Assembly: GCA_021841935.1 (NCBI GenBank)
Contig: JAKCDL010000004.1
Location: 106,407 to 170,406 of the forward strand
Length of the DNA: 64,000 bases
Source of the DNA: Actinomycetes bacterium
Lineage (GTDB): Bacteria > Actinomycetota > Acidimicrobiia > Acidimicrobiales > Acidimicrobiaceae
Reading direction: 5' to 3'
A program made the position numbers and the translations under genes. Positions 9,455 to 19,603 of this stretch are shown here, in pieces. The notes under the pieces are model-generated. The model saw only the letters and a program-made list of their open reading frames with translations. It searched no databases and was not told where the DNA came from. Within the stretch, counting starts at the first letter, position 1. Each line of letters starts with the position of its first letter.

Positions 9455-10381
9455 TTACTGACTTGACTTTCCCTCTAACTCCCGCCAAAAACCCTCTCGC
9501 ATCGCCTCGGCAAGGTGATTTGGCAAGAGAGTTCCCCAAGGCATATCAAAGCACTCAAGGGTATAGCGAAGGAGTCGAAAGTGGGTGCTCTCGGGGACTT
9601 GGGGTTTGCTTCGTAGGGTGCTTTCAACTTCTCCAGCACTTGCCATTATCTTGAAGCGACGGGCAAAGTTTCCCCCTACCAACTGTACATCTTGAACTGT
9701 AACCTGTTCGCTTCGAGGTTGATAGACGTCGCTTTGCTCGACATTTGGTTCCATGCCTTGCTCGGTACCTTCAGTGCCGATTAGCTCAAATGGAACCCAA
9801 GTTGGCTTAGTCCCTTGTGGCTTTGGCGGCGGTGTAAAGAACTTGCTCAAATCGCTTCGCCCCAAGAGAAGGACGTCGTCAGCCTCGGCACGTAATTCGG
9901 GCGAGAGAGAGTTGCCGTCGCTTCCTATTGCCATTATGTAGACCTTCACGCCAAAGCTTTGAGCCGTTGCCACTCCTTCCACAAAGTCACCATCTCCTCC
10001 TAGAATTACAGCAGTCGCGATTGAATTTTGTCGAGCTAAAGCGTTTAGATCGAGGAGCAGCATCGTATCGACATTCTTTTGGACACCATTTGCGGTCAGG
10101 TGACCAATTCGAGTCTTTACCTCCGGAAGGACATTGATCTTCTGATGTTCTCTGGTTGGAACCCTATCGGGAGCAGCATCGTACCAATAGACGCGAAGAA
10201 GCTCACGATCGTTTGCCATCTTCTTTGAGAAGCTTTTGATCATATGGATTAGATCGCGATAGTCGATCTTGACATTCGATCGATTGTAGCTATCCACCTC
10301 TTTACTGTCGCCAAAGACAGCGGTTATACCGGCAGCCCAAAGGTATCCAGCGTCGACGAATACGGCGTATCTACCCTCCAT
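9455..10381 (-). CDS. NYN domain protein (LabA/DUF88-like)
   Basis: This 308-residue protein begins with a NYN (PIN-like nuclease) domain. AVFVDAGYLWAAG gives the first acidic residue, VDTMLLLDLNALARQ the second, and VILGGDGDFVEGVATAQSFG the GDGDF motif, followed by LRAEADDVLLL at about residue 170. These acidic residues bind a metal in related RNases and suggest an RNA-processing or decay role. Residues from about 190 to 240 are Pro/Gln/Glu-rich and look unstructured. The last 70 residues are a separate small domain of unknown type. It lies 16 bases downstream of the methyltransferase gene and is likely co-transcribed with it. Confidence 0.85.
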   Translation of the reverse strand: MEGRYAVFVDAGYLWAAGITAVFGDSKEVDSYNRSNVKIDYRDLIHMIKSFSKKMANDRELLRVYWYDAAPDRVPTREHQKINVLPEVKTRIGHLTANGVQKNVDTMLLLDLNALARQNSIATAVILGGDGDFVEGVATAQSFGVKVYIMAIGSDGNSLSPELRAEADDVLLLGRSDLSKFFTPPPKPQGTKPTWVPFELIGTEGTEQGMEPNVEQSDVYQPRSEQVTVQDVQLVGGNFARRFKIMASAGEVESTLRSKPQVPESTHFRLLRYTLECFDMPWGTLLPNHLAEAMREGFWRELEGKSSQ

Positions 10382-10397
10382 TTCTAGTACCCTTCAA

Positions 10398-11036
10398 CTA
10401 TTTGCTCTTATGCAATGCGGTCCAGATGCCGTTACCAGATGCTGCAGTAAACGCCTCGTAGTTGAGGCCTAGCGCGCTTCGAACGTCATAGGGCGAAAGG
10501 TAGATAGGGGTTCCGTCTCCTTTAGTCGAGATGAAAAAGCAAGTGCCTCCTACCTTCAAAACGCGATCGATCTCGGCTGGAAATAAGAGCGAATTTACTA
10601 TCACAACGGCATCAAAGGAGGAAGTAGGGAAGGGAAGAGAAGCGCCATCGCAATTTAGCAGCTCAGTTGAAGAGGAGTTCGACTTTCTCAGCATTTCAAG
10701 CGAGATGTCTATGCCAATAGCCTCATCGAAGTAGCCCTTTAGTATCTCCATTACTTCCCCAGTTCCACAACCTACCTCTAGCACCCTCTCTGTCGTAAAT
10801 TGCACCCGGTCGAATGCATCCATGACGATGGAGCACCCCTCATTGACTCGCTCTTTCCATTCGAGTGCCATTGAGTCAAATAGTTCTGCAACTTTCTTAG
10901 CCCTCGATCCCGTCCAGCTGCCATCGTCAAAGGCAGCACCCTTCACTACAGCTCTCATTGGATGAGAGGCATCCACGACACCACCAACAGGATCTGATAG
11001 GGCTTCAAGGCTTCGGGGGAGAAATGTGTGAGACAA
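10398..11036 (-). CDS. Class I SAM-dependent methyltransferase
   Basis: This 212-residue protein has the Rossmann SAM-binding motifs. Motif I is VLEVGCGTGEVMEIL at about residue 85, the acidic end of beta-2 is EAIGIDISLEML, and motif II/III is FDAVVIVNSLLF. The substrate cannot be told; it resembles Methyltransf_11 small-molecule or quinone methylases. It is 26 bases downstream of uvrB on the same strand, so it may be in the uvrB transcript. Confidence 0.82.
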   Translation of the reverse strand: MSHTFLPRSLEALSDPVGGVVDASHPMRAVVKGAAFDDGSWTGSRAKKVAELFDSMALEWKERVNEGCSIVMDAFDRVQFTTERVLEVGCGTGEVMEILKGYFDEAIGIDISLEMLRKSNSSSTELLNCDGASLPFPTSSFDAVVIVNSLLFPAEIDRVLKVGGTCFFISTKGDGTPIYLSPYDVRSALGLNYEAFTAASGNGIWTALHKSK

Positions 11037-11062
11037 AGTTTGGCCTTTCTTGGTTCTATTTA

Positions 11063-13066
11063 CTAACCGATATCACTGAGGTACTTTTTCAACTCTTTTA
11101 TTTCATCTCGTAGCCGCCCCGCGTACTCAAATCTCAGGTCAGCGGCAGCCTCTGCCATTTCGGCTTCGAGGGTCTGGATCATCCCGACTATCTCGCCCGC
11201 ATTCAACTTTGCATACTCGGAGCCGTGACGACTCTTTTTGGAAGAATTTGGTAGAGGAGCGCTCTTCGATGGCCGTAGTTGATCGAGAATGTCAGTGACT
11301 GCCTTGCGAATCGTAGTCGGATTGATATTGTTCTCTTTGTTATAGGCCAACTGCAATTCACGCCGCCGTTCCGTCTCCGCCATGGCATTTGCCATTGATC
11401 GAGTTATCTGATCGGCGTAGAGGATTACAAAGCCATCCGCGTTTCTAGCAGCTCGACCAATCGTTTGAATCAACGATGTTTCAGAGCGAAGAAAGCCCTC
11501 TTTGTCGGCGTCGAGTATTGCAACTAGAGATACCTCTGGGAGGTCGATACCCTCTCTGAGAAGGTTGATACCCACTAATACATCGAACTCCCCAAGCCTT
11601 AGGTCGCGCAAAATGGTAACTCGCTCAAGTGTATCGATATTCGAGTGGAGATATCTAACCCTAAGACCCTGTTCTAAGAGATAGTCAGTAAGGTCCTCCG
11701 CCATCTTTTTTGTAAGGGTGGTGACGATAACCCTATCGCTAACCTCAATTCGAACTCGTATTTCATTGATTAGATCATCGATCTGATTCTTTGTTGGACG
11801 AACTACGACCTTTGGATCGAGTAGACCTGTCGGACGCACAATCTGTTCGACGATTCGTGACGATTGGTTCAATTCATATTGGGAAGGGGTGGCTGATAAA
11901 AATATTGCTTGATTTATGTGCTCATAAAATTCCTCGAAGCGAAGTGGTCGGTTGTCCATGGCCGAGGGCAACCTAAACCCAAAGTCAACCAAGGTCTCCT
12001 TTCTACTTCGATCTCCAGCATGCTGGGCATGAAGTTGAGGGACTGTCACGTGAGACTCATCGATTACAAGTAGGAAATCCTTTGGAAAATAGTCGAGGAG
12101 GGTATAAGGGGGCTCTCCAGGGCTTCTACCGTCTAAGTGACGCGAGTAGTTCTCAATGCCATTGCAAAACCCTACCTCGGCCATCATCTCAAGGTCGAAC
12201 TCTGTTCGCATTCGCAGCCGTTGAGCCTCAAGTAGTCTCCCATCGCTCTCAAACTCTTTGAGCCTTTGGGCTAATTCTTGCTCAATCGACGCAATCGCCT
12301 TTCGCATGGTTTCATCTCCGGCGACATAGTGTGTCGCAGGAAAGATCACGTACTCGTCTAGCTGCGAGAGGACTTCGCCGGTTAGGGGATCATAAGTAAA
12401 GATAGCCTCGAGGTCATCTCCGAAAAATTCAAAGCGATAACAATTTTCCTCATAGGCCGGGTGAACCTCAAGGGTGTCACCGCGAACTCTGAACTTTCCG
12501 CGGATCAAGTTCGCATCGTTTCGATCGTAGTGAATGTCCACCAACCTTCGAAGGACGTGGCGCATATCGTATTGCGCACCTACTTGAAGGTGAACGATTC
12601 GATCTTGGTATTCAATTGGAGATCCCAAGCCATAGATGCAGGAGACCGATGCGACTACGATCACGTCGCGCCTCGTTAGTAGAGCAGAAGTTGCAGAGTG
12701 ACGAAGGCGGTCGATCTCATCGTTTACTGAAGAGTCCTTCTCGATATAAGTATCTGATGACGGAAGGTAGGCCTCTGGCTGGTAGTAGTCGTAGTAGGAG
12801 ACGAAGTACTCCACACGATTTTCGGGGAAGAACTCTCTAAATTCGCTTGCAAGTTGTGCAGCTAGAGACTTATTTGGCGCAATTACAAGAGTTGGCCTTT
12901 GAACTTTTTCAATCGTCCAGGCGATAGTCGCACTTTTTCCCGAGCCAGTTATACCGAGTAGAGTCTGAAACTTCTCGCCAGCCTCAACACCTGCTGCCAA
13001 TTCGGCGATCGCATTCGGTTGATCGCCTGCTGGTTGATAGGAAGAAACCACCTTAAACTGAGTCAC
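11063..13066 (-). CDS. uvrB: UvrABC excinuclease subunit B
   Basis: UvrB is the DNA-damage-verifying helicase-like subunit that takes over the lesion from UvrA and recruits UvrC. The 667-residue length is normal. Visible motifs are Walker [14 protein letters not shown] near residue 40, the beta-hairpin region [16 protein letters not shown] near 92-107, the DESH box, helicase motifs including [19 protein letters not shown] and QTIGRAARN, and a C-terminal UVR domain ([20 protein letters not shown]). It lies 34 bases downstream of coaE in the conserved polA-rpsA-coaE-uvrB order. Confidence 0.98.
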   Translation of the reverse strand: MTQFKVVSSYQPAGDQPNAIAELAAGVEAGEKFQTLLGITGSGKSATIAWTIEKVQRPTLVIAPNKSLAAQLASEFREFFPENRVEYFVSYYDYYQPEAYLPSSDTYIEKDSSVNDEIDRLRHSATSALLTRRDVIVVASVSCIYGLGSPIEYQDRIVHLQVGAQYDMRHVLRRLVDIHYDRNDANLIRGKFRVRGDTLEVHPAYEENCYRFEFFGDDLEAIFTYDPLTGEVLSQLDEYVIFPATHYVAGDETMRKAIASIEQELAQRLKEFESDGRLLEAQRLRMRTEFDLEMMAEVGFCNGIENYSRHLDGRSPGEPPYTLLDYFPKDFLLVIDESHVTVPQLHAQHAGDRSRKETLVDFGFRLPSAMDNRPLRFEEFYEHINQAIFLSATPSQYELNQSSRIVEQIVRPTGLLDPKVVVRPTKNQIDDLINEIRVRIEVSDRVIVTTLTKKMAEDLTDYLLEQGLRVRYLHSNIDTLERVTILRDLRLGEFDVLVGINLLREGIDLPEVSLVAILDADKEGFLRSETSLIQTIGRAARNADGFVILYADQITRSMANAMAETERRRELQLAYNKENNINPTTIRKAVTDILDQLRPSKSAPLPNSSKKSRHGSEYAKLNAGEIVGMIQTLEAEMAEAAADLRFEYAGRLRDEIKELKKYLSDIG

Positions 13067-13100
13067 TCCATCAGCCTAAAGGCCACGCAGGGAGATAAAC

Positions 13101-13718
13101 CTAGTACTTGCGAATTGCATTCTCCATTTGCTCTAGCACTTCGTCTACTCGTATCTCCAAGTCGACCAATGACCCACTGTTGTCGATCACGAAGTCAGCA
13201 ATAGAAAGTCTCTCGTCCCTAGCGGCCTGAGCCCTAATTCTTGAACGGGCATCCTCTTCGGTTATCTTTCGAAATTGGGTCAACCTAAAGATCTGAAGAT
13301 CTTCAGATATATCGACGACAACCACAAAATTAAGGCGGTACCGATCCTTGCCACCAGTCTCTGCAAGCAGAGGAACGTCCACAAAGACCATTCCCATTGA
13401 GTCATCCTTGATTGCTTCGTCGATCCGCCTTTGCATTTCAATGGCAATTGCGGGGTGGATGATGGAATTCAACTTCTCCAACTTGGCACTGTCGCCAAAG
13501 ACGATCGCCCCTAACTTCGGACGATCGAGCGATCCATCCTCCGTCAGTACTTCCGTGCCAAATTCCTCAGCAATCTTTAGAAGTGTTGGGGATCCCTTCT
13601 CGACCACGAAGCGTGCGACCTGATCGGCATCGACGAGTTGGTAGCCCTTTGCAACCAAGATCGACGCTACTGCAGACTTTCCAGATCCGATTCCACCCGT
13701 CAAACCAACTAATGCCAT
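13101..13718 (-). CDS. coaE: Dephospho-CoA kinase
   Basis: This 205-residue enzyme phosphorylates dephospho-CoA in the last step of coenzyme A synthesis. The P-loop GLTGGIGSGKSAV is at residues 5-17, followed by VDADQVAR, HPAIAIEMQRRI and VFVDVPLLAETG. This single-domain form lacks the C-terminal GrpB-like extension found in mycobacterial CoaE. A hairpin separates it from rpsA upstream, and uvrB follows after 34 bases. Confidence 0.96.
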   Translation of the reverse strand: MALVGLTGGIGSGKSAVASILVAKGYQLVDADQVARFVVEKGSPTLLKIAEEFGTEVLTEDGSLDRPKLGAIVFGDSAKLEKLNSIIHPAIAIEMQRRIDEAIKDDSMGMVFVDVPLLAETGGKDRYRLNFVVVVDISEDLQIFRLTQFRKITEEDARSRIRAQAARDERLSIADFVIDNSGSLVDLEIRVDEVLEQMENAIRKY

Positions 13719-13780
13719 ATATCGATCCTAGGATGCCGGCAACGATATGAAAACGTCCTTGAGCCCTCTTGGTTAAATAG

Positions 13781-13808
13781 ACAGCCGGATGCTTTCACAT
13801 CCGGCTGT
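13781..13808 (-). terminator. Hairpin terminator after rpsA
   Basis: Arms ACAGCCGGATG (13781-13791) and CATCCGGCTGT (13798-13808) form an 11-bp perfect stem with a 6-base loop, between the rpsA stop and the coaE start. The tail on the minus strand (CTATTTAACC) is only weakly T-rich, so read-through into coaE-uvrB is possible. Confidence 0.7.
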
Positions 13809-13850
13809 ACTTACGCTTGATAGTAGATGTCGCCTAAGGGCGCCACCGAT

Positions 13851-15164
13851 TTAGGCCTCTTCGCTCGATGCGTTCTTGCCGTAGCCCTTAAGGTCTTCAA
13901 GCCATGCAGCTTGGGCCTCTGACTCAGGAACGAACTCGCCGGCAAACTCGTAGCTTCCCACGTAATTACCGTCTGCATCGTATGCGCTCTCGCCATAGAT
14001 ATCTTGGTACTCAGCGGCAACCTCGCCACCCTCGGCAGCTTGCTTAATGGAAACGCTGATACGACGACGGCTTAGGTCGATGTCGATGATCTTAATCCAG
14101 AGCTCTTCGCCAACTTCGACGACGTGATCCGGTGAGTCAACGTGCTGGAATGACATCTCGGAGATGTGAACCAATCCCTCGATGCCCTCCGCAACCTGAA
14201 CAAATGCACCGAAAGGCACAAGCTTCGTTACGCGGCCATAGACCAATTCGCCTGGCTTGTGGGCTGCAGCAAACTCGGCCCAAGGATCGCGTTGGGTCGC
14301 CTTGAGAGATAGAGAGATTCTCTCCTTGTCACGATCTACCTCGAGTACCTGAACGTCGATCTCGTCGCCAACTTGAACGACAGAAGAAGGATGATCAACG
14401 TGCTTCCAGGAGAGCTCGGAGACGTGAACGAGACCGTCCATACCGCCAAGGTCGACGAAGACACCGAAGGCGACGATCGACGAGACTACGCCGCGACGGA
14501 CATCTCCAGGAGCGAGGTCCGCGAGGAATGCCTCGCGCTGACCCTTTTGGGTCTCTTCGAGCCATGCACGTCGTGAAAGCACAACGTTATTTCGATTCTT
14601 ATCAAGCTCGATAATCTTGGCTTCCATAACCTTGCCGATATAAGGGGTAAGGTCACGCACACGCCTCGTCTCAACGAGTGAGGCCGGCAAGAATCCACGA
14701 AGACCAATGTCTACGATCAGGCCGCCTTTGACGACCTCGATTACTGCACCAGTGACAGATCCGTTTCTCTCCTTGATCTCCTCGATGGAGCCCCAAGCGC
14801 GCTCGTACTGAGCACGCTTCTTGGATAGGATCAGACGCCCTTCCTTGTCTTCCTTTTGGATTACAAGTGCTTCAACCTCATCGCCGACTTTGACGACTTC
14901 GAATGGGTTTACGTCGTGGCGGATGGAGAGTTCACGGGCCGGGATAACGCCCTCTGACTTGAAACCAATGTCAAGAAGAACTTCATCCTTGTCAACCTTG
15001 ACGACCTTTCCTTTGACGATATCGCCATCGTCAAAGCGCACAATTGTCTGCGCGATAGCTTCCTCGAACGTAAGATCGCCGAGGTCGTCTAATGCAATAA
15101 CTCGCGGTGCACCCTGCTCAGAGGATTCTTCCTCGCCACTGGGGATAATTACCGAATCGGACAT
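13851..15164 (-). CDS. rpsA: 30S ribosomal protein S1
   Basis: S1 binds mRNA on the small ribosomal subunit and helps initiation. This 437-residue form has four S1 RNA-binding repeats (starting near residues 47, 132, 218 and 303), each with the GD-V-x-G-x-V and GLVHISE-type ends, for example GGMDGLVHVSELSW and EGIEGLVHISEMSF. E. coli S1 has six repeats; four is usual for Actinobacteria. A short acidic tail follows the last repeat. It has its own promoter in the 176-bp gap after polA and a hairpin downstream. Confidence 0.97.
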   Translation of the reverse strand: MSDSVIIPSGEEESSEQGAPRVIALDDLGDLTFEEAIAQTIVRFDDGDIVKGKVVKVDKDEVLLDIGFKSEGVIPARELSIRHDVNPFEVVKVGDEVEALVIQKEDKEGRLILSKKRAQYERAWGSIEEIKERNGSVTGAVIEVVKGGLIVDIGLRGFLPASLVETRRVRDLTPYIGKVMEAKIIELDKNRNNVVLSRRAWLEETQKGQREAFLADLAPGDVRRGVVSSIVAFGVFVDLGGMDGLVHVSELSWKHVDHPSSVVQVGDEIDVQVLEVDRDKERISLSLKATQRDPWAEFAAAHKPGELVYGRVTKLVPFGAFVQVAEGIEGLVHISEMSFQHVDSPDHVVEVGEELWIKIIDIDLSRRRISVSIKQAAEGGEVAAEYQDIYGESAYDADGNYVGSYEFAGEFVPESEAQAAWLEDLKGYGKNASSEEA

Positions 15165-15202
15165 GTATACAAAACGCTTTCTTTAGGTAGTATTCGGACG
15201 TA

Positions 15203-15230
15203 TTTATACCAAAGAATTAAAATACGCCAA
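15203..15230 (-). promoter_or_regulatory. Predicted sigma-70-type promoter of rpsA
   Basis: Reading the minus strand, TTGGCG (15230-15225) and TATAAA (15208-15203) are spaced by 16 bases, about 40 bases before the rpsA start. This supports separate transcription of rpsA from polA. Confidence 0.5.
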
Positions 15231-15340
15231 TAGCTAGCATAACGAGTTTTCGCACAAGAAACTACCGACCGTTGGTTAACAGAGGTTTACAATTGACCAA
15301 ACTGTAAAATGCCCCATCTAGCACCCTGTATAGCAAGCTA

Positions 15341-18016
15341 CTACTTAGCCTCTCCCCATGAATCAACGATGTAGCAATTGGCGACGAGCGGAACTGAGAG
15401 TGAAGCTGCCCCCTCCATGGTCTCTACGACTACCGATGCGACTTCATCAGCTCTATTCGCATCAACTTCAACCACTACCTCATCGTGGATTTGAAGTACA
15501 ACTCGAGCCGAGGTGTCTCCTAGCTTCTCATCTAGATTTACGAGTGCGATTTTGAAGATGTCGGCCGCAAGTCCCTGGATTACAGAGTTCATTGCCTGCC
15601 TTTCAGCAGCTTGACGAACTCTAAAGATGGAACTAGAGAGATCTGGCATTGGCCTGCGCCTCCCATACTCAGTCTCGCTATAACCCCGTTTCGCCGCGAG
15701 TTCAACGACATCATCCATGTACTGTCGAAGGGTGGGGAAGGCGCCGAAGAAGCTCTTTAAGATACCCTCTGCCTCTTTCACATCGACGTTTAGGCGCTGT
15801 GCCAACCCATATGCCTCCATCCCATATGCAAGGCCATATGCAACCATCTTGGCTTTAGCGCGCTGAGATGAATTTACCTCATTTGATGGGACAGAAAAGA
15901 CCCGGGAGGCCGTGGCCGTGTGGATGTCTTGGCCACTTGAAAATGCGTCAAGAAGGCCTGGATCACCGCTTAGGTGGGCTATTACACGAAGCTCGATCTG
16001 GGAGTAGTCAGAGACTATCAATTTACGACCCTTCGGCGCTACGAATGCAAATCTAAATTTCTTACCATCATCGCTTCGTATTGGAATGTTGTGAAGGTTG
16101 GGGTGATCTGACGACAGGCGTCCGGTACGAGCGACCATTTGATTGAAGGTCGCGTGGATGCGTCCATCGGTAGCAACCTCTGCAATTAGCGACTCCCCGT
16201 AGGTACTTCTCAACTTCTCAACCTCACGGTAGCGCGAGATAGTTGGGATGATCGGATGTGCATCAGAGAGCTTCTCTAGGGTCTGAGCATCGGTTGAAAA
16301 CCCGGTCTTTGTCTTCTTGGGTGGGGTTAGGCCTAGATCGGTAAATAGAACTTCCGCGAGTTGCTTGGTGGAATTGACGTTGAACTTCTTGCCAGCTAGT
16401 TCATGGATCTTCAACGTCAACGACGCAACTTCATCCGTCAACTCCTTGGCGAGGTGACGAAGATAGTCCTTATCTACAGCAACCCCAACCGCCTCCATCT
16501 TTGCCAAGGCCACTAGGAGTGGATTTTCAATTGCGTCATAGAGCCACGTCGCGCTTCCTGCATCGAGCTCTCTTCGAAGGATGTCAGCTAGTAGAAGTGC
16601 CGCGACAGCTGACCGGGCAAGCGAGTTGTGGTCGACCTTTACCTCGCTGAACAGATCTTGACTCTGGTCTTTTAGCTCTTCGCCGAATGCGCTTACGTCG
16701 ATGATGGCGTCGGTCAGGTAGGTAGAAAGAACATCACTCTGGCGATAGTGGCCACTATTAGAGTCGACTAGGTAGGATGCGACACCAAGGTCAAGAGAGA
16801 CCTTTGGAAGCGGGAGATCTAAAGTGGCTATGGCTCGAAGTAGCTCCTTCATCTCGAAGCCAACTAATTCAGTCTCTTCAAGTGATTTGAGAAGATCGGC
16901 CCATTGGCCCATGCCTTGGGTCATTTCGACCACTGCACACTTGAAGGTCTGCTCATCGACTCGCTTCGAGAACGCAATAGCTGTTATTGGAGAGCGACCC
17001 GCCTCTGCCAAATAAGATACAGATACCCCGCACTCTTGAGCTTCCTGATTTGTGGCAAGTACGTCACCAATGGTGTCAGCAACCTCGACCATAAAGGTCG
17101 AAGATTGAGCCACGGTAGCTTCAATTGTGGTTCCGAGATATGCCCTGGCGGCCGTCGTTCTCGCTGCTAAGCGCTTTGACTCTATAAAGTCAAAGAAGTC
17201 GTTCGCCTTTGCTACGTCGAACTCCCCTAGCGCAAGGTCGCCAATGGATACCTCCACTGGAACGTCTCTTCGAAGTGGAGTTAGCGCCATATTGAGGCGA
17301 AGATTCTCCTCTTCGTCCCTGAGGGCCTGGGCAATCTTTGGAGTCAGGGCATCGATGTTAGCGTAGAGCATTTCAACGTCTTTGTATGTGTTGGCAAACT
17401 TCGCCGCAGTCTTTTCTCCAATGCCCGTAATCCCTTTGAGATTATCGGATGGGTCACCCCTCATCGCCGCCAAGAACGGATATAGCTCAGGCGAAGTTCC
17501 AACCTTGGCGAGAACGGCGGCCTCGTCCATCCTCTGGTAGTCACTTACACCCCTTCGGTTGTACAGAACCCAAATAGAGGGGTCCTTGACTAGCTGGAAT
17601 GAGTCGCGATCTCCCGTAACAACGACTACTTCAAGGCCGTTATTTGCTCCCAGTTCAGCAAGGGTTGCAATCACATCATCGGCCTCGAAGCCAGGATAAG
17701 AGACCGTAGGGATGGAAAGTTGGCCGAGGACTCCCTCCATCATCTCAAGTTGCGCTAGGAGTGCTGGATGGGTCGGGGGTCTATGGCCTTTATACGCTAC
17801 ATTTAGTTCATCACGAAACGTCGGCTCAAAGCGATCGAGCGCAACAGCGAAGTGCGTCGGCTGGAACTCCTCAAGTAGTCCATCGAGCATAGAGACAAAT
17901 CCATACAATGAGTTTGTCGCAAAGCCATTGGAGTTAGTCATAGACTCTGGCGGGATCGCAAAAAATGCACGAAATGCGAGGCTAAAACCATCGACGACTA
18001 TAAGGCGACCAGGCAA
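15341..18016 (-). CDS. polA: DNA polymerase I, proofreading domain degenerate
   Basis: This 891-residue enzyme fills gaps in repair and removes Okazaki primers. The N-terminal 5'-3' exonuclease/FEN domain (about 1-290) shows VDGFSLAFRAFFA, FEADDVIATLA and GDRDSFQLV. The middle domain (about 305-490) keeps the fold but lacks the D-x-E of an active 3'-5' exonuclease, as is common in Actinobacteria. The polymerase domain has motif A VSDYSQIELRVIAHLSGD, motif B RAKAKMVAYGLAYG and motif C QIHDEVVVEV. It lies between the ANTAR regulator and rpsA, in the order known from mycobacteria. Confidence 0.97.
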   Translation of the reverse strand: MPGRLIVVDGFSLAFRAFFAIPPESMTNSNGFATNSLYGFVSMLDGLLEEFQPTHFAVALDRFEPTFRDELNVAYKGHRPPTHPALLAQLEMMEGVLGQLSIPTVSYPGFEADDVIATLAELGANNGLEVVVVTGDRDSFQLVKDPSIWVLYNRRGVSDYQRMDEAAVLAKVGTSPELYPFLAAMRGDPSDNLKGITGIGEKTAAKFANTYKDVEMLYANIDALTPKIAQALRDEEENLRLNMALTPLRRDVPVEVSIGDLALGEFDVAKANDFFDFIESKRLAARTTAARAYLGTTIEATVAQSSTFMVEVADTIGDVLATNQEAQECGVSVSYLAEAGRSPITAIAFSKRVDEQTFKCAVVEMTQGMGQWADLLKSLEETELVGFEMKELLRAIATLDLPLPKVSLDLGVASYLVDSNSGHYRQSDVLSTYLTDAIIDVSAFGEELKDQSQDLFSEVKVDHNSLARSAVAALLLADILRRELDAGSATWLYDAIENPLLVALAKMEAVGVAVDKDYLRHLAKELTDEVASLTLKIHELAGKKFNVNSTKQLAEVLFTDLGLTPPKKTKTGFSTDAQTLEKLSDAHPIIPTISRYREVEKLRSTYGESLIAEVATDGRIHATFNQMVARTGRLSSDHPNLHNIPIRSDDGKKFRFAFVAPKGRKLIVSDYSQIELRVIAHLSGDPGLLDAFSSGQDIHTATASRVFSVPSNEVNSSQRAKAKMVAYGLAYGMEAYGLAQRLNVDVKEAEGILKSFFGAFPTLRQYMDDVVELAAKRGYSETEYGRRRPMPDLSSSIFRVRQAAERQAMNSVIQGLAADIFKIALVNLDEKLGDTSARVVLQIHDEVVVEVDANRADEVASVVVETMEGAASLSVPLVANCYIVDSWGEAK

Positions 18017-18074
18017 GGGAGCTCCTAAGTGAGTTTGAGTCGGTTAAGTGCGCACGATGACGCTTAATGCGCCA

Positions 18075-18689
18075 CTACTGTGCAGAGTCTTCAGCCTCAG
18101 GAACTATCTCTCCGTCAATAATCCCTTGCGCTACTACGCTCATACGACTTCTAGTATCCATAGCGCGGCGCTGGATAAAGGAGAATGCCTCGGGCTCTGA
18201 AAGGTCGTACTTCTCCATGAGTTTTCCTTTGGCCCTGTCAAGGATCTTACGAAGTTCAAGTTGGGTTGTGAGCGTCTGGCTCTTATCCTCCAAGCTCGCA
18301 ATCTCTTCCTCAAGTGCACGTGCTTGGGCGAAACGAGCAACAGAGATCTCTATCGCTGGTACTAGGTCTGCCGGTTGAAAGGGCTTTACGAGATATGCCT
18401 GCGCACCTGCATCTCGAGCCTGCTCAACCAAAGCTCGCTGGGAGAAGGCTGTCAAGATAATAACTGGACAGATCCGCTCTTTATCGATCAGGGCCGCTGC
18501 CTCAAGGCCGTCCATCACCGGCATTTTGACGTCGAATATAGCTAGGTCTGGTCGTTCTATCCGAACTCTTTCCAAGCCCTCATGGCCATTCGCGCAAGCT
18601 GCGACTACCTCATAGCCAAGCTCTTCTAAGGCCTCTTTGAGATCAAGGCGAATAATTGCTTCGTCTTCAGCTATTACAACTCGAGTCAA
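18075..18689 (-). CDS. pdtaR: ANTAR-domain response regulator, PdtaR-like
   Basis: This 204-residue two-domain regulator has an N-terminal receiver: VVIAEDEAIIRLDLKEAL with the acidic pocket, FDVKMPVMDG with the phospho-acceptor Asp, and LVKPFQP with the conserved Lys. A coiled segment leads to a C-terminal ANTAR RNA-binding domain with RAKGKLMEKYDLSEPEAF near residue 155. ANTAR regulators act as antiterminators by binding paired hexaloop RNA hairpins. In M. tuberculosis the orthologue PdtaR (Rv1626) sits near polA and is phosphorylated by the unlinked kinase PdtaS, and no kinase is adjacent here. It is divergent from an MBL hydrolase. Confidence 0.93.
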   Translation of the reverse strand: MTRVVIAEDEAIIRLDLKEALEELGYEVVAACANGHEGLERVRIERPDLAIFDVKMPVMDGLEAAALIDKERICPVIILTAFSQRALVEQARDAGAQAYLVKPFQPADLVPAIEISVARFAQARALEEEIASLEDKSQTLTTQLELRKILDRAKGKLMEKYDLSEPEAFSFIQRRAMDTRSRMSVVAQGIIDGEIVPEAEDSAQ

Positions 18690-18872
18690 GAAAATCTCCT
18701 ATCGAGGTCACGCAACAATTCTTCCGCAAGTAAGCGTAGCGCCTACTGTTTTCACGAAGTTACGGGCGATAAAACATAGGATACTAGTCGTGTAACCGCA
18801 ACACGTACGTATCGCTCAGGCAAAGCCCGAAGCTGAATGCGCAAAAGTATTTACGACTTGGATGGAGAGGTA

Positions 18873-19571
18873 ATGGATCTCATTTACGGCCAACCCCTTT
18901 GGGTGGCTTCAACAAACTTCTGGGTGGTACGCTCTAGCCTCGACTCCCGTGAGGTCGTAATAGTAGACCTTCCCCCTGATCCAAAGGTGATTATAGAGTT
19001 GCTAGCACGCGAGGGATTAAAGGCTGTGGCAATCGTTGCTACGCATGGTCATATCGACCATATTGGCGGCGTTCCGGCCTTCGTGGAGGATAACTTCAAC
19101 CTCGACACTTCTCTCAAGCAAAGAGTTGAACTCAAGATCCACAAAGATGATGCTCACTATGTTCAGTCTCCACTAGAGAACTCATCGACTCTCGGGCAAC
19201 TACTTTTAGAGGCTGGGTTATCGACTCGGGAACCCGAATTGATCGAATACCTCGACGATGACGTTACATTTGGCTCCGCAAACGTCACCTTTAAGTCAAT
19301 ACACACCCCGGGCCACACTCCTGGGTCAACCTGTTTTCAGGTAAACCTCGACGGCCTACCTCCACTTCTCTTCAGTGGGGACCACTTATTCAAAGGCAGC
19401 ATTGGAAGAACTGATCTAGAAGGAGGGTCGTACGAAAGGCTACGGGACTCAATGGTCGACAAGATCCTGCCTCTAGATGATGAGGTTGTAGTACTACCCG
19501 GCCACGGTGGTACAACTACAATCGGTGAAGAACGCCGAACCAATCCATTCATCGCCGAATTTCTGAGATGA
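18873..19571 (+). CDS. MBL-fold hydrolase, glyoxalase II-like
   Basis: This protein carries the full metallo-beta-lactamase metal set: THGHIDHIGG (HxHxDH), HTPGHTPGS, SGDHLFKGSIGRTDL and LPGHGGTT. This is the pattern of glyoxalase II-like hydrolases. The substrate is unknown. I prefer the ATG at 18873 (232 residues), which has GGAGAGG directly upstream, over the ATG at 18837 (244 residues), which has no ribosome binding site. A comparable MBL gene (Rv1637c) occurs in the uvrB-uvrA region of M. tuberculosis. Confidence 0.85.
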   Translation: MDLIYGQPLWVASTNFWVVRSSLDSREVVIVDLPPDPKVIIELLAREGLKAVAIVATHGHIDHIGGVPAFVEDNFNLDTSLKQRVELKIHKDDAHYVQSPLENSSTLGQLLLEAGLSTREPELIEYLDDDVTFGSANVTFKSIHTPGHTPGSTCFQVNLDGLPPLLFSGDHLFKGSIGRTDLEGGSYERLRDSMVDKILPLDDEVVVLPGHGGTTTIGEERRTNPFIAEFLR

Positions 19572-19603
19572 GACGCTTCTCTAAAAGTCGAATACAACTT
19601 GGA

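Noticed and set aside
15280..15310. Weak inverted repeat after polA as a terminator
   Set aside because: Only five base pairs with a long loop and no T-run.
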